A DNA stretch of 64,000 nucleotides, taken from Acanthosoma haemorrhoidale. Its lineage: Eukaryota; Arthropoda; Insecta; Hemiptera; Acanthosomatidae. Positions 11,156-26,300 of this stretch are shown here, in pieces. The notes beneath the pieces are model-generated. The model saw only the letters and a program-made list of their open reading frames with translations. It was not told the DNA's origin and made no database searches. The position numbers and the translations under genes were made by a program. Location of the stretch: contig OV884009.1 of NCBI GenBank assembly GCA_930367205.1, forward strand, positions 33,489,841 to 33,553,840, read 5' to 3'. Positions within the stretch are counted from its first letter, which is position 1, and each line of letters opens with the position of its first letter.

Positions 11156-11382
11156 TTAAAATATTATTAAATATAAAAGCAAACAATTTTCTATTAGAAG
11201 AGAATTTCTACAAACCCTTAAGGTTGAATCCCAACTGCCAGTTGATAAAGCTGTTCCATCAGGCGAAACTTGGAGACAAGATACTCTATTTTCATGACCG
11301 TACAATAGACTAACTCGAGCACACTTTAATGTATCCCATACATTAATAGTATAATCATTATAACCAGCAAACAGTAATCGCC
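11156..11382 (-). CDS. Gbeta5: Gbeta5 coding exon 8 with unusual C terminus
   Basis: Encodes residues 292-366: [42 protein letters not shown], then [18 protein letters not shown] and TAA at 11158-11156. Family members normally end LRVWA. Here TGG is TGT and the frame runs on. Either the tail is real, or AGG|GTTTGT is used as a donor to a tiny last exon that I did not find. A minus-strand AATAAA lies at 11020-11015. Confidence 0.82.
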
Positions 11383-14300
11383 CTATAAGTGGATAAATAA
11401 TTTGTATTACCTCGATGAAGTAGTAGAAGCATTAAATTGTGAAAACAATTGCATAAAAATATAAGTTGATTGTTAGGATATCAGCTTAGGCTGATGATAG
11501 AAACAATAGATTTTCATCTAATTTATTAATGGACAACATTTCAACATAATACACTGCCTCACAAAAAAAGTGGCCAACTTAGAAAAATTAAAATATTTCT
11601 TTCCTAATAGAATTATTTTGGTTTTCAATAATTGATAGTCATTAGCAGAGGAGGGTTTCATAATTTTATTTAGAATACCAAAAAAGTATCAAAGTAAATG
11701 AAAAAACTTTTACTGCACTCTTACCACTAACTGAGAAGTCAACACAATTGGCTCCAAAAATTATGCTTTCTTTTGTATAAACTGCTACCTCTTTATCTGC
11801 TCTCAAGTCAAATAAACGACACTGGAAAACAAAACAAAAAAATTATGTAAAAAAATAAGTAAGTTCCTGTTAATTGCCCATAATAGTATAAATAATTGTA
11901 ATACAATAAAGCAATTTATTTAGCTAAACAATGTTATATTTATCAAAAAGGTTTACTGTTGAATCATCAGAGCCAGTAGCAACAGCATCACCGCTTGGGT
12001 GAAACTTTACACTATTTATGTCAGATAAATGTCCTTCGAAAGATTGCACACAGTTCCCAGTTCTCATATCCCAAACAAAAACTTTCCTGTCACAGCTCTA
12101 AAAAAAACAAAAACAGCAACGAATTGGTAAAGTGCACATATACAAACAGTTAAATACAAATAAATTTACAAACATTTTAAATGTATACGATGTAGTACTA
12201 AATACACTAATGAACAAAAAAAGTGGTGTACTTTGAAAATTTCATTAATTTTTATTTTGTTGTATTTTTGCACATGACTTTCTACTTATTTCTATAGAAA
12301 AAAAGTGTGGGAATCCTTTTTTTTTTCTTTTTTTTTGTGATTAATAATCATATCTTGTTGCATTGTATAAACAACCTTTATTCATTAAAAACAAATTTAT
12401 CCACATTTGTGTCCTAGAAAGAAAGATCTCTTGTGATTAAAAATGGTGGTCCTGTTCAATAGCGACCTGTACTTTACTATTTATTGATGATGAAAAGAGT
12501 TCAATGATACATGGTACAGGCTTTAGACTTGCCAGAAATGACGGTCCAGAGGGTCATCCAGCAATACAAGGATTAAACTAACATAGAGCAACAGGGCCAC
12601 TGGATGATCAATATAAGGTGATGTAAACTATACAGAATCACTCTTCAACTGCCTCTGAAACAGCTCAAAAAGTTTGTACTGTTCGAAGTACTGAAACTTT
12701 AAGCAGAAAACTTGCCTAGATAAATTAGTGACTATAGAGGTCATCCACAGAACTGTTGCTCACCACAGATCATCAAAGAGCCTGCATGGAGTTTGCAAAA
12801 TAACATTTGAATTGGACTGAAAATTACTGCAAAAACATGTTTTCAAATGAGTCTTTTATTCTTTCTATGCCGAATATATATGCCTACAAATCAAACGTTA
12901 AGAAAAAACTTTCAACATTAAATTTTGGGCAATTCCTTTTTCAGTGTTTTTTTTTAAATCTTTCATTGGAGTCTCCATGTCAGTTTCATAAAAACTTATA
13001 CAATGAATATGAAATCGATTATATTAAATAGATGAATTCTTCTGTCGAACATCCATAACAGCAGGTTTCAGATAACGAAGAAGCAGATTGAGTAGCCAAA
13101 AGGCTTCAGGCTACGTGATTTAACACAAAATATCCTTCCTGATATCTTTAGAATAATCAAAAGACATGTATTAAATGCATAGTAGTAGTATTTTGTTTGG
13201 GAAACCAAGGTCGGTGTATTAGAGAGGGGAACCACCTTGGTTAGCTGCTCCACTATGTTCTGTCCTGAGTACAGCTATGAGTGAACAAGAGGTTCTTTCG
13301 TCTATTGCACAGGTTATTATAAAGTTTTGAACCAAAGAAGGGGTTCAAGCCTTGGATATTTTATTTAGCTCATTTGAAGACACAGTTTAAGGACGGTACA
13401 CTGTCCCAAAACCGGATATTTACTTGGGCCAGGCAATGTAAGGGTGGCCGAGACAGTTTAGCAAACGAAAGTCATGATTCACCCCAGGTCGTCTCACACC
13501 TGTCCCATTCGAGAGTTTATTTAAGGCAATCGCTGGTTGACTCGTTGATTTTCTTCCCAATGGACGTATGTTGAATGGGACTAACTATTGCCAGTTGAAG
13601 AGTCAACAAAAGCTGCCTACCAAAACAAAAGATGAGTGAAAAAGAGAAATGTCATAATTTTCCAAGACAATGCTAGACCTCACACCGCAATTTTGACATG
13701 GAACAAACAAATTGGAGGAAATCAAAATCAAACATCCAACCTACAACAGTCCAGATTTGTCTCCCGATGTTTACGCTAATAAAATAATCGCTTGGAGGAG
13801 AACGATTTGAAAACAAAGAAGACATCGAGGAGCATGTGGTTAAAACCTTTTTTGAACTAGGAATGCTCAAAATTGTTGGCAAAAGAGTGTTATGTAGAGG
13901 ATAACTGAAGGTTTTACTTGTGTATATTATTAATCAATAAATTTATAAAACAAAATGACTGTTGATTGAATCAAAGATAAAAATAAGATAATTTAAGGAA
14001 TGAAACAGTAAAAGATGTAAGAGATTTCTCAGATATTCCAATACAATAATATGTAATGGTGGGCTTAAGAGTGGATGCCACATTAGTTTTCTGCTGAACC
14101 AACTTCACTGAAGCAATAGTTACAACTTACGAGCACAGATAGAGTGAGAAATAGGGATTTTTTGGATATAGGAAGTGCATAGCATAATCCAATGTGATTA
14201 TCACTTAAAAGGCAATTCTGATCTCACTGAAAAACTAAAAGTCACACTATCCAACTCTCCTAACATTTTAGATCACATCTTGCTCATGTAAAACCTAAAA

Positions 14301-17300
14301 GTAATTTTCACCCTAGACTCCTTAGTACAATTTATAATTGTCGCAAACTTACTCATGTAGTAGAGGAAGGCTCCAACTCATTCATCTGATCTCAGAAAAG
14401 ACCTAGCAGTTAAATTTCTAGATCCCAAAAAAGGAAAGAGAGTATGGCAAGTTCTATTAAAAAAAAAGGTATTAAACTTACACCAGAAACAAAAGTGTTT
14501 CCTGCTTCGGATGGAGCTAGATCTAATGCCATTACATCACTTGTATGTCCATGAAAATTTTGTAAAAGTTGTCCTGATTCAACATCCCATAAGGCACAAC
14601 TGGAATCACCACTCCCAGTTAAAATCTAAAAAATTCAACTCATTGTAAAAAAAAAAAAATATCCAAGAATCAATATCACAGAGGTTATATGCAGTATTTA
14701 TAAATAATTAATTCAAGCAAAATTAAAAACAATGTTGGTTTAACAAAAAAAACCCTATTAAATATAATGATTATATCAACATATTTCTAAAAAATATATT
14801 TGGTATTAATTAAAAATCCATAATTCCAAAACCTAAATGTTCTATTGGAATTCAGTTGCAGGCTGGAGTGTAAATCCTTAGTTAGAAGACTGCATACTAA
14901 CACCCAATGGCTTAGACATTTTTTTAAATCAAATTTTTGCACTGCAGTGAAAGCAACTGCAGGACAGAGAGAAAGCAACTCCTCTTTCTTCTAGGTCCTA
15001 TTCTTCATTGAAGATAGTTTTGTCTCCTTTGATGCAAGGGTAGAGTACATACTGAAGGATAGGTAAACAGTGGAACTTCCCTTATGTACAATCAGTAGTA
15101 CAGATTGAGATTTATAGATGGATAAGCAAAACTTATTTTGTTTTTTTAGTTTTCCCTTTGAAACAAAATAATAGTTCTGCTACAGTTTTACATATCATTT
15201 GTCAACAATCCTTGGAGTCTCAATTAGTCACCCTGTTAAGGTCCAAAGACGTCCCTACTCCATGAATAGTAATGTACTTTATGTCATGTATTATGTATCA
15301 TTTTGAATCAGGCGATCAAAATCATAGCTTGCTTCAAATCAGTTTCTCTGAAAGCTTGAATTATTTCGCCTTTATTTAGGATTGGCCTTTGACCCCAAAG
15401 ATCCTGTGTTTATATCATAAACTGTGTCAGAATTATCATTGAACTGTCAAAAGAGTACCAGAGTTGTCTTTAAAATTCATCAAAATATTTATAACAATGT
15501 ATGGACATCTATCAGAACTGAACTCAGATATTTGTTTAAGAGAAAGTATTTTTACTAATTATATACTTTGAATTCTTACCTGTTGGTCTGAATTTGGGAA
15601 AGTACAGCAAGATGTGTAACTAGTGTGAGTACCAACATTTTTCTTCTTACTTGAGGCATCTTCTTCAAAACTTATAGAATAAACTGTGATTTTATTGTCA
15701 AGACCACTAAAACAAATAATCAGAATAAATGCACATTATTAATAAATATTCCCAAAGGATTAAGACATAAATAATACTCATTTTCATTCTACCAACTTAA
15801 TTTCTTAATTTTTAGTGATTTATAGATTTACATGTGCCATGGCATACAATAGTGAGTACTTTGAACTAAGCACCCCATGTCTGTATCTTAACATTCTCTA
15901 CCCACACAGTGAGGTTTCTATGGCCCCAGGGACTATTTCAAGTATGAAAGTATATTGGTGTTTTACTTTAATTTGTTTAATATTTTGTGAAAATATTTGG
16001 AAATGTTTTCATAAAAAAATTGTTATAGTCGCTATCATGAAATTACTCGCTTAGGATGAAGGGGCTTGGCGCGGTGATGCTACATACGGGCGGGTGGGGA
16101 ACTAATCACAAATTTGCTTATAGCTTAATGATTGACATTATCAAAGTCAAGGGATCACATGGATAGAAGAGAAGTAGTGTACAGAGTGTCAACAGGGTTT
16201 TCCATGTATTGCGGGTTTCAAAAGCTTCTCATTTTGTGACAGAAACAAGAGTTAATAAAAATTGTTAACAAAACATAGTAATATGTTATGCAAAGTGACA
16301 ATACATTTTATTATTATACAAATAATTATTTTTAATTTGATTACTATGAACTACCATTTATTTGTTGCAAGGTATTGAAGAGAGAAGCCTTCAAACAAGA
16401 AGAAAGAAAGAAAAATAAAATTTAATTATATGGAATATGACATTTTTCAAATAAAAGTTGAACATATAAACCCTGAGGCTAAATATTTTTGATATTTAAA
16501 AAACAAATTAAATTTTAATTTATATAATTCTTTGTAAAATATGTAACTTATTAAATTTTTATGGTTTAAATACTTCAATATGTCATATCATTATGAATTC
16601 TAACAAGATATATAATTTAAAAAGAAGGATCAGGTCCATGAGTCTCTTGAATAAGTGAGAATCACTAGCAATAGTTATTTTTATAGCTAAAAATTATCCT
16701 TACACATATCTTCGTTGTATATAAAAGCACATGCAAAATAAACATACTCATCTTTTTAAGCAGTTTTTAAATGCAGAAAATTAAGAATTAAATTAAATAT
16801 CTTTTAAAGTAAGTTCAGCTTTTCAATCATAACTAGGGCCACACCCAAGTCACACACTTTCCTTTGGACAAAAGGACTATGTTCTTATAAATTAATAACT
16901 AGTCATTTTTATGTTAATGCTGGAACGGGTTAGACTTGGCTAATGTTTTATCTTCAGCTATTTCACTTCAAACTTAATCTCAAGATTTGATTTGTTCTCC
17001 CAAATAAACTTGTCTAAACTATTGCAGACCTTCCAGAAATGAACGAATTTCCTCAGACCCTATCCTGAACAAATAACAGCATCAAAGCATTTTTCTAAAG
17101 GGAAACTATAATTATTTTACCTACTGAAAAAGTTAGCAAAGTTTAAGTGAGCAAAATTGCTAAACAAATTGGTCCCCACAAGATGCCACATGAATCACCT
17201 ATCACTTGTGTTAGATTTACCAATAAACAATAATACAACACAAATGTAAATTCCAATATATACATATAAATTAGATTTATATATGTGACAAATTTAAATC

Positions 17301-20300
17301 TAAAAGTTATTTTTAATAATTCATCTGAGTGGCAACTGAAAACTAAAATCTAGTTGATGTTTTGAATTCAAATGATTTCAAATATTATAAGCTGTATGGA
17401 AGAATAATCACATTCAGCAGTCACAGGCATTCAAATATCATTACAGTAGGAAGTTAGTATTATCATTAGTAAGCTCAACAATGACTAAAAAGCCAAAAAG
17501 ATATTGCAAATAAGGGAATTTAAGCTACTACCTACATTCGGATCACTGTCTTCATCTTTGTTTCTCGGGATCATTTTTTGTTTATCCTTGGTTTTAAACA
17601 AGTTGAAATCGGAAGGTTAATATTTCTTCTCAGAAGTTGATGCAGTTGGAATTTTGACTTTTTCCTAAGTACGGCTAAAGCAAGTCGGATGTTTTCACAA
17701 CCTGATAACTGTTTCTTGAGTGCTCCATTGGCTTAAAAAGACTGAAAGCAACCAAAGAATATCATTGCTGCCCAAAAGTAGAAACCACAATAGATGGCAG
17801 CATTATTTGTCTGTTAATCCTGCAAGACTTAATAGGGGCCCCATACCCCATAAACACCTATGGGCCTGCGTCATGGATATGCCATGAGATCAGGGACTTA
17901 CTAACATGGTGTAAGGCTGCCCAAAGATACACAAGGCTTGTAGATGCCTATCAGGTGTTCAGGGCACTCCAGAACTTGACCCAGGCTATACAGTCTGGTG
18001 GGTAACAAAGTCCAAGTACTTTAATGAAGCCCTCTCCTCTACTCCTGATTTCAAATCCAAATGGCAACACTTTCAAAAACTCTCCCTCTGTGGCTCCCTC
18101 CTCAGAAGTATTCCCAGTTGCACCTAATGAAATAATATTTTGTATCAACTTCAACCATTTCAACATCTTGCTCATTCTAGAGTTCTTGTGAGCCCTCATT
18201 TAATGGCAATGATTTTAATAATAACTATATCTCTTCCACAGACCTTATAACCTCTGTAACACGCACTAACACGATTCGTCTTGACGGAATTCCTGTTAGG
18301 TTATAATAAAACTATGCCTTCCAGTTATCCTGGCTGTTTTTCTCCATATATACAATTTTTCCCTTCAAAATTAAGTATCCCCAGCTTCTTGAGAAAAAGC
18401 CTTAGTCCAACCCTTAAAAAAAAACCTAAACCTACATCACTAAACGACTATCCCCCAATCTCTATCCTTGCCAACCTCTTAGAAAGACTAGTAAAATGCC
18501 AAATCTATAACCTTGAATGATCCAAACTTCCCGATCCTTTCCAATCTGGTTTCTGTCTGGTTACTCCACACAATCTCACTAACTAATATCACTACTGGCA
18601 TTCATCCAGCTATTTATCAACAAAAACTAACAGTCCTAATTCTCCTAGAGTTCTCCAAAGCATTTGATACCATAGACCACTCAATCCTTCTTTCCAAGTT
18701 AAAATTGTAAACCTGCTCCAGTAGCTCTGTCCGCTTGTTTCGACCATTTCTCTTCAACTGTTCATAAGTAGTTAATATCCCTAATCAACCTCTACCAGCT
18801 TCCCTCACTCTTTCAAAATTATAAGACGCTGGACATATTAAATTGTAGTAGACAAACTAACGATTGAGTAAATGGCAAAGTTCTTGAAATATAATATTAT
18901 ACTGAGTTAAATTTCGTGGGATGTAGCGTAGTGGGAAATTAAGTCAATATAGGTCAGATATGAGGTTAAACAGAATAAAATAAATACAGTTTGGTAGCTT
19001 GATTCTGTTGTGATATAAATGAATCGTCACTATTGTTGACAGCAGCTGAACTTGAGGTGTGAGGGATTATAAACTTAACAACACCCTTGGATGGAAAACT
19101 GAATTACTTAAATCGTTAGATGTTTTTATGGCGACCACCAGGCAACTACTCTCATCACGACACAAACACTCCCATCCACTATAAAAACTTATTCATATAA
19201 CTATAATAAATAAATAATAATATATGATCTAGTTTTATTGATTAGTAAAATGCTTACATTAAAACATAAAAATTCAATTTTGTTTGACTAACATGAAATT
19301 AAACATAACTAAAGAGAAAAGAATATTAGTTTAGTCATAGTACCAAAAATACAATCTTTCACATGGAAGTCAGCGCTTGGCTTCATCAATTTACTATGGA
19401 AGCATTAATGATTAATTATCCTCTGCTCACAGGTAGACTCTTGCCATTTTCGCAATAATTTTTTTTATGGTTGTACTTTTTTAGGTCTATTTTTTTCTCA
19501 CATTTGCTGTTAATGTTTTTAAGTCAAGGAGAATTAGCTTAATCCAAGGTTTTGTGAAGTATAAATTCAAATCCAATCAGCCCACCAACCTAGTTCTACA
19601 GAGATGGTTTACCCTCGCCTCTTAGATTTTGTTTTTAGAGAAATAACAATTTCTGGGACCTTATTGTGTACTAATAGCTTTTCTTCAAATTTAAAATCTG
19701 TTCATTCATTAAAACAAAAATTGGCCTATGAGAAGTGATTGTTGGTAACAGTTTTTATTAACTTTTTACTGTTACTTATAAAACTAGGTAAAACAAATAT
19801 TGATGAAATGGATTTGCTAAAATTAGTATTAGTAGTAGTAGGCCAGTAAAGTTAGAGTTTGACATATTTCAATTTAAAAAAGTAACATATATATTAATTT
19901 AGTCCATATTTCATGTATCTATCTAGTGATCAGTTCAATTACAACGTCTATTATAATGGCATATTGTAATTTTATCAGTGGTAATCATAAACAATGCTCC
20001 AAACCACTTAATAAATCAATCAATTTAACTATACGTGTAATAGTAGTAACTCTAAATTCCTTGTAATCCCTAAGAAAAAAAAGATGAAATTTTTTAAGCA
20101 AAAAATTAAAATAACCAGTATTTAATATTAATAACTACTCTTTACATGCAACATTCAACAAACCAAATCATGCATTAATTAGAAGATAGAACATAATACT
20201 ATTTCACCAAACAACATTTAAAATAAATAAACTCACCCACAAGCAACAAAGTTGCCCGAAGGGGCATAGGCACATGCCATTACCCAGGTTGTAGGCATTG

Positions 20301-23300
20301 TAACAGCATGTTCTTTATTAGTGGTAAATGCATCCCAAATTATCATCTTTCCATCCTTGCATAAACCCACAAATATAAGACAGCATTTCAAAACAATACA
20401 TCTTTTTTTTTTATTTTATTGATTAAATATTATTTTTTTTAATAGCAAGTGCAGGCACGCACAAACAAAACCATACAATCAAAAAAATATTAAAATAAAA
20501 CAGTGTAGGTCTTTAAAAAAGTTAAGACAGTTTATATATCTAACATAATTAAAATTATGACTTTTTTTTTAACTTAACAATTTATTAATAACTAATACAG
20601 CTAATAAACAAGATATGAAAGAAAAATACGTTGTTATTAAAATTCACAAAAAGAAGCTGAAAATGAGAAATTAAATATTACAGTTCAATAGCTACAGCTA
20701 AGAATAATTATTAACATTAGTGTATTTTTATGTTTTGTAAAAATACCAGTTTTCCACAAGAAATGGGGTTTATACTTACTACCTTAAGTAGGTAACATTC
20801 TACATGAAAATAAAGAAAAATGATTTATTAACAATCATCTGAGATTGTGGCTAATGGAAGAAAATAACTGTAGAGAGTAAAGAATAAATTTTTAAAAATG
20901 GTTTAGAGGTACCGGGAAAAAAAATGATGATTCCTAGAAATTTATTTATCCTAAGTGTGATTTTTTCTTTTTTAATTGGTTTACTTAAAGGCGTCAACAG
21001 CCCAAGTCGCTGGTGGCATTTTTGATTGTTTATGGTTAAGAGTAAGTATAAGTTGGTGATTGGTATGCTATTTTTTGTTTGTAGAGTTAATTTATTAAGT
21101 TAAATTATATTACACATTATAATAAACATAACGTTAATAGTTAGCAAATAAACTAAAAAAAACAAATACAATTTATTTCTAACGAATAATGAAGTAGACA
21201 AAACAAATTTACATTAGTGCATAGAAATAAAAATGATTTTTTTTAATTTAAAACTATTTATAGATAGCTTAATGGTTGTGAAACAAAATTTACGATTAAT
21301 TTCAACATATTAAAGCTCATTTTATTTCTGAATTAGTTCGTATTTTACATCACTATTTTTTTCTAATTGGATTCATTGTAAATATGTAAAATTGCCGTAT
21401 GTACCATGTACAAGGGCATCCCACATAGCACATACATAGCATCAAATATGAATTATTGCTATAACTGGCAAATGTAAAAATATTAATTAAATTTATGTAT
21501 CACTATCTACAATAATTTTAATTAAAGAATTGAAAGAAAATCCCTGAGCAACTTTTGGCCATATGGGTGAAACTACATAAAGTCTAAGACCCATTGTAAT
21601 TTAAAAACATCAAATACAAGAAAAACAATGAAATAATAAATGTCTGATACTAAGTTATTCGTCAGTGTCAGTCCAAAACCAATATATCTTTTCCATTAGT
21701 TAAATATAGTTTGACAACAGACTTTACTCAATTTTTGTTTGGGTAAATTAACATAATATTATAAATAACTCAAACAGGTGAATTTTATATTATTCTTTCA
21801 ATATTTATTATTTGGTACATTTACAAAGTCCCATAATCACATTAAACAACTGACTATGAAATCACAATTTAAAACAAGATTTTTTTCTGACACCAAATAA
21901 AAAAAAATAGTGTTTTTTTATAACTAAGCCAAATTAGAAAATGAAATTAGTCATTTCATTTTTCTGATACCTATCCTTTTTGCTTTCCTCCTTTGAGGGA
22001 CTGTAGTGTACCATATTTTCAATTAACGGAAATTTCTCAAGCATTGAAAAGGAATGGAAAGACATAAGTAAGCCTTAGCCAACTAGTAGTTTAATATGCA
22101 TGATCATTAGCATTAGCACATCATCATTATATTTAAGAGGCATCCTTCTGAGGCTGATGAACTGACAGTGAATAGTATATTAAAGGGCCCAAAGCATAAG
22201 AAACCCCAAGTAAGAGGATGCTATTTCAGACAGTGTTATCAAATAACTCAAACAGGTGAATTTTATATAATTCTTTCACTTATTATTTGGTACATTTTTA
22301 AAGTTTCATAATCACCTTTTTAAAAATAAGTTTCTAAGTTTGAAGTTTAAAGATATTCTGAAAATAATATACAATATTAACAGAGAGAAAGTAGAACAAC
22401 TAACAGAAGAATATCTGCTACTTCTTTGAAATGTTAACATTAACATTCATGGTCCATCAGATATTTCCCGTCTTGAAATAAAAATAAAACTGCACTAGGT
22501 GATAAAGGAGTTGGAAAAGTTTCCAATCATTAGCAAAACAGCCAGGGCGAAATGCTGGGAACAGAATGAAAACAAGTTGTCTCAACATTGCAACTGTAAC
22601 TGCTATAAGGACATACTGAGCATAATGGATGTAATACAGAACCACTTTAAATCAAAATATTAAAGTTACAGCTTGGGTGTGTGTGTGTGTGTGTGTGTAC
22701 GCGTGCACTAAATTTATTTTGCCAAGTTTATTATTTTTATTTATGCGTACCTGATTTGGTTCTTAAAATCATCGTCATTTGATAGATTTAATTACTGTGT
22801 CAGCTACCCAATTAAAACTGGGTAGCCTCTTTATTTTAGAAATAAAGTGATTCTCTCTCTGTCAAGAAAGTATAATTTACTAACCTTTTATTGAAATAAG
22901 CAATTGTTAATTAATATTTTGTTATATGTTAATGATACTAATAAATATCTTTGTTGATCATCAGTCAGCGACTTATAATTTAGAGTGGATATTATAATAT
23001 TAATAATGATAAGTGATTATTTTTAGGTACCTGAACACTATTGGTGTTAAATTTAGTGGAAATAAATTACATAACATCACAGTATTCGCTACTTTATTGT
23101 TTGAATAACACTTAATTATCAAGGAAAGAAGAAAATTTGACAAGAAAAAAAAATTAAACGATAATGAGGTTGAGCCTTAGAATTGGTAAATGGAATTAAA
23201 ACTGTTCAGCTAAAAATTATGACACTGTAGTCGTGACTGAAAAACATCTCACTTGCAATGTTTTGCTTAGAACATATAATGCAAGCTTCAATATAGAAAA

Positions 23301-26300
23301 AGATATTCACTGCTTAAATATGAGCTAAACAGCTGCACAATCTGCCTGGACATTGGAGAGGCCATAAACCAATGTCACAGAATCAAGTCCTGGTCATAAC
23401 GTTTTGTTATTTCACCGAATAAATGTATGTTTTTACATTGTACCACAAGACAAGGAAACATATTTGTAAATCAAGTTCTCTATATAATTCTAACTGATGT
23501 ACCTTCATACAGGCAATAGGTTAATAAGGTTCTTGGTGCCCATATTTACAAGTGAAATGAATAAAATTAAGTCCACAACTTTCTTGTAATATGCAAATAT
23601 AATGGAATATTTATTTTCAAGAATTTGTAATAATATACAATAAGCTATTATATTAAAAATTCTTCATTAACAAATAACAATTATTGGTAATAATAATAAC
23701 ATTTAAAAAAAACAAATTAATAGTTCTCGAAGATTGAAGTATAAATTATATCTACAACCATGAAATATGAGTAATTAGTACAAGCTCTTTCCATAAAAAC
23801 AAGTTAAGTTTTTAGTAATTAGCAACACCAACCACCATTCATGCTAACTTGAACCATATTATAGAATAGTAATATCAAAGTAATATAATTGATGATAAAA
23901 CAAATATTCTTGCAAAACAGACTAACTCACCCACACAAGCAGATGCATGAGCACAAACAGGTATAATACTCATTAAAACTAATTCAAGAAAATCAGTCCA
24001 TTTACACTAAAGTATGACCTAGAAATGAAGGGTAATTGTTTCAGCGTATGTTATATTTAAATAAATATTAGTAAATTATCATGAACTGTATGCTATACAT
24101 GGTATAAGCTGAGACAACTTCCTGAGCTATTAGGTAGTTATTATTTATTTTTAGATATTTTGCAAATATAACACAATTAATTTAAATAATAGTGTAAGTA
24201 AAAAAAAAACATATTGTGGCCCAGCTGTTAGATTACATGCTAAAATAATTCCTAGGTTTTTAATTTTTACTCTAATGAAAGTTAGTCCTTTAGGCTTAGA
24301 AACCAATAGTTGGGCACAGTTTAATTAAATGGATCACATGGACTAGAAGTTGGCTGTCAACAGGATGCTGCCACCCTTTTTAACACCCATGATACTATGT
24401 GGTAATTAAATGCCTTCATTAAATGCAAAATATATTAAGTGTGGAAACATATAATATGTCATGCAACCCAGACAAATAAGGTGAAAAAAGGCTAAACCTG
24501 GGAATGAAAGATATAAATCAGAAAATTTGCATGAAACTTTATTATGACTTTCTAAATGTTGGGAAGTGTGGATATAGAAAAGTAGGGTAGCAATGCAGCA
24601 CAGTCTGCAGCCAGCTACTAGACTAGCTTGCCTCAACGCTTTATCAGTACCAAAAGATTATAAAGGAGAAAGTGAATCTGTTCCTGAGATCCTTGAAGCT
24701 TAGGAGTCAAACGTGTTGGACAGTGAGGATAATGATAATGGCCAGAATTTGAATCAGGCCATTCCAAAGATGAGAACGAAGGCGAACAAGACGAATCTTG
24801 AGGGAAAAAATTGTTATGAAAATAGTAATTATTCCATAAATGTGTTGTGACTTAATTTAGTAAATTTGTTTATTTTTAAACAGTTAATAATAATTATTTT
24901 GTCAACAAATGGTAAACAATGCATTATGTGTGCTATTATAACTGGGGTAAACAATGTGTTATTATTGTTGAAAGACTAGCAAGCAAACATATCCTGTCCA
25001 CAGGAAATCACATTTTTCATTGAATTTAATCTTTTTATCAATAAATCATTCAGATCAGAACTTCTTACTAAAACACTTAGTTTTTAATTTCTTTTATGTT
25101 AGCCCGAAAAACCAACCTTGTAGGTAGCATCTGGTGGTCTTCAGTTTGATTTGGTTTCAGAGCCGATGTCACATAAATCAATAAGTTGATTGATAACAGG
25201 TAAAAAAAAATTATTTCCATGTGTTTGTATTGTAAAAAAAAAAGGTGATTAAAGGAAACGTAACAAAATAATAGTGTGGAATAATGATTCCCTATATCGG
25301 AAGTCAGGTCATTACTTAATTGATTTTTTTTATCCCCCCCCCCCCATTAAAATATTCTTTCAAAATAAATACTAATAACAATTATCATTAATAATACATA
25401 TAGATAATAAAAGTATTAATAATAATAAGTAACACTGTAATGAGAACTATGCATCTGGTCCTGCATTTTACATGGAGTTATCCTGCATGCGGATGCTCGC
25501 TACCTAACCCCGCATTTTATCTACAGAACAGTTAATCATAAAAAAAAAAATGAATAAGGCCAAACTTGTAGGAAATTTTATATTTCACAAGTTTTATAAG
25601 AATCTCTAACAATATAGGATGAATAGCATACGAGATATTCACAAAAAAACTATTTTTGTTGCTTTTTTTACCTTTGACCTTTACTAACTTGAGACGCCAA
25701 CGTGATACTATTTTATGGGACTTTTTAGCCAACATTTAGAAAGTCAAAATAAAGATTCATGCAAATTTTCAGCTTTATATCTTTCATTCCGAGGTCGAAC
25801 CCTTATTTGACTGGGCTAATGTGACATTCTCTAAATTGTTAATTTTCAGCCCAAATAAACTAAGCACACATCTTGCAAGTATACCCGAATATAAAATTGA
25901 CTATATCCCTGTTTCTAATGTTTTCTTGAAAGCACAGTCAAGTTGAATGAAAGTTAAAACAAGACTGAGCAATTGCACAGAAAAAACGTTGTACCTACTA
26001 AGTTAAGGATTAAGACAATACCATTCTCAGTTTTCTTTTAGTAAACAAAGAGAGTCCCCACTTTTTCCCAATTAAATCATTATGTATTACATTATATATC
26101 TACATTGAAACTTTCCATTAGCAAACCCCCTGGGGGAGGAGGGTTGAAATTTTTTTCGTATAACAAATTGTCTAATTATTAGAATATTAAGGAAAACTTA
26201 TCTTTTTTATGGCATAGTTAAAAAAAACAACAGTTTTGCTACAGTTGTATCCATCTTTTGCATTAAAAAAATCAAATCCCCGAGTTAACAGGTCTGCTAA

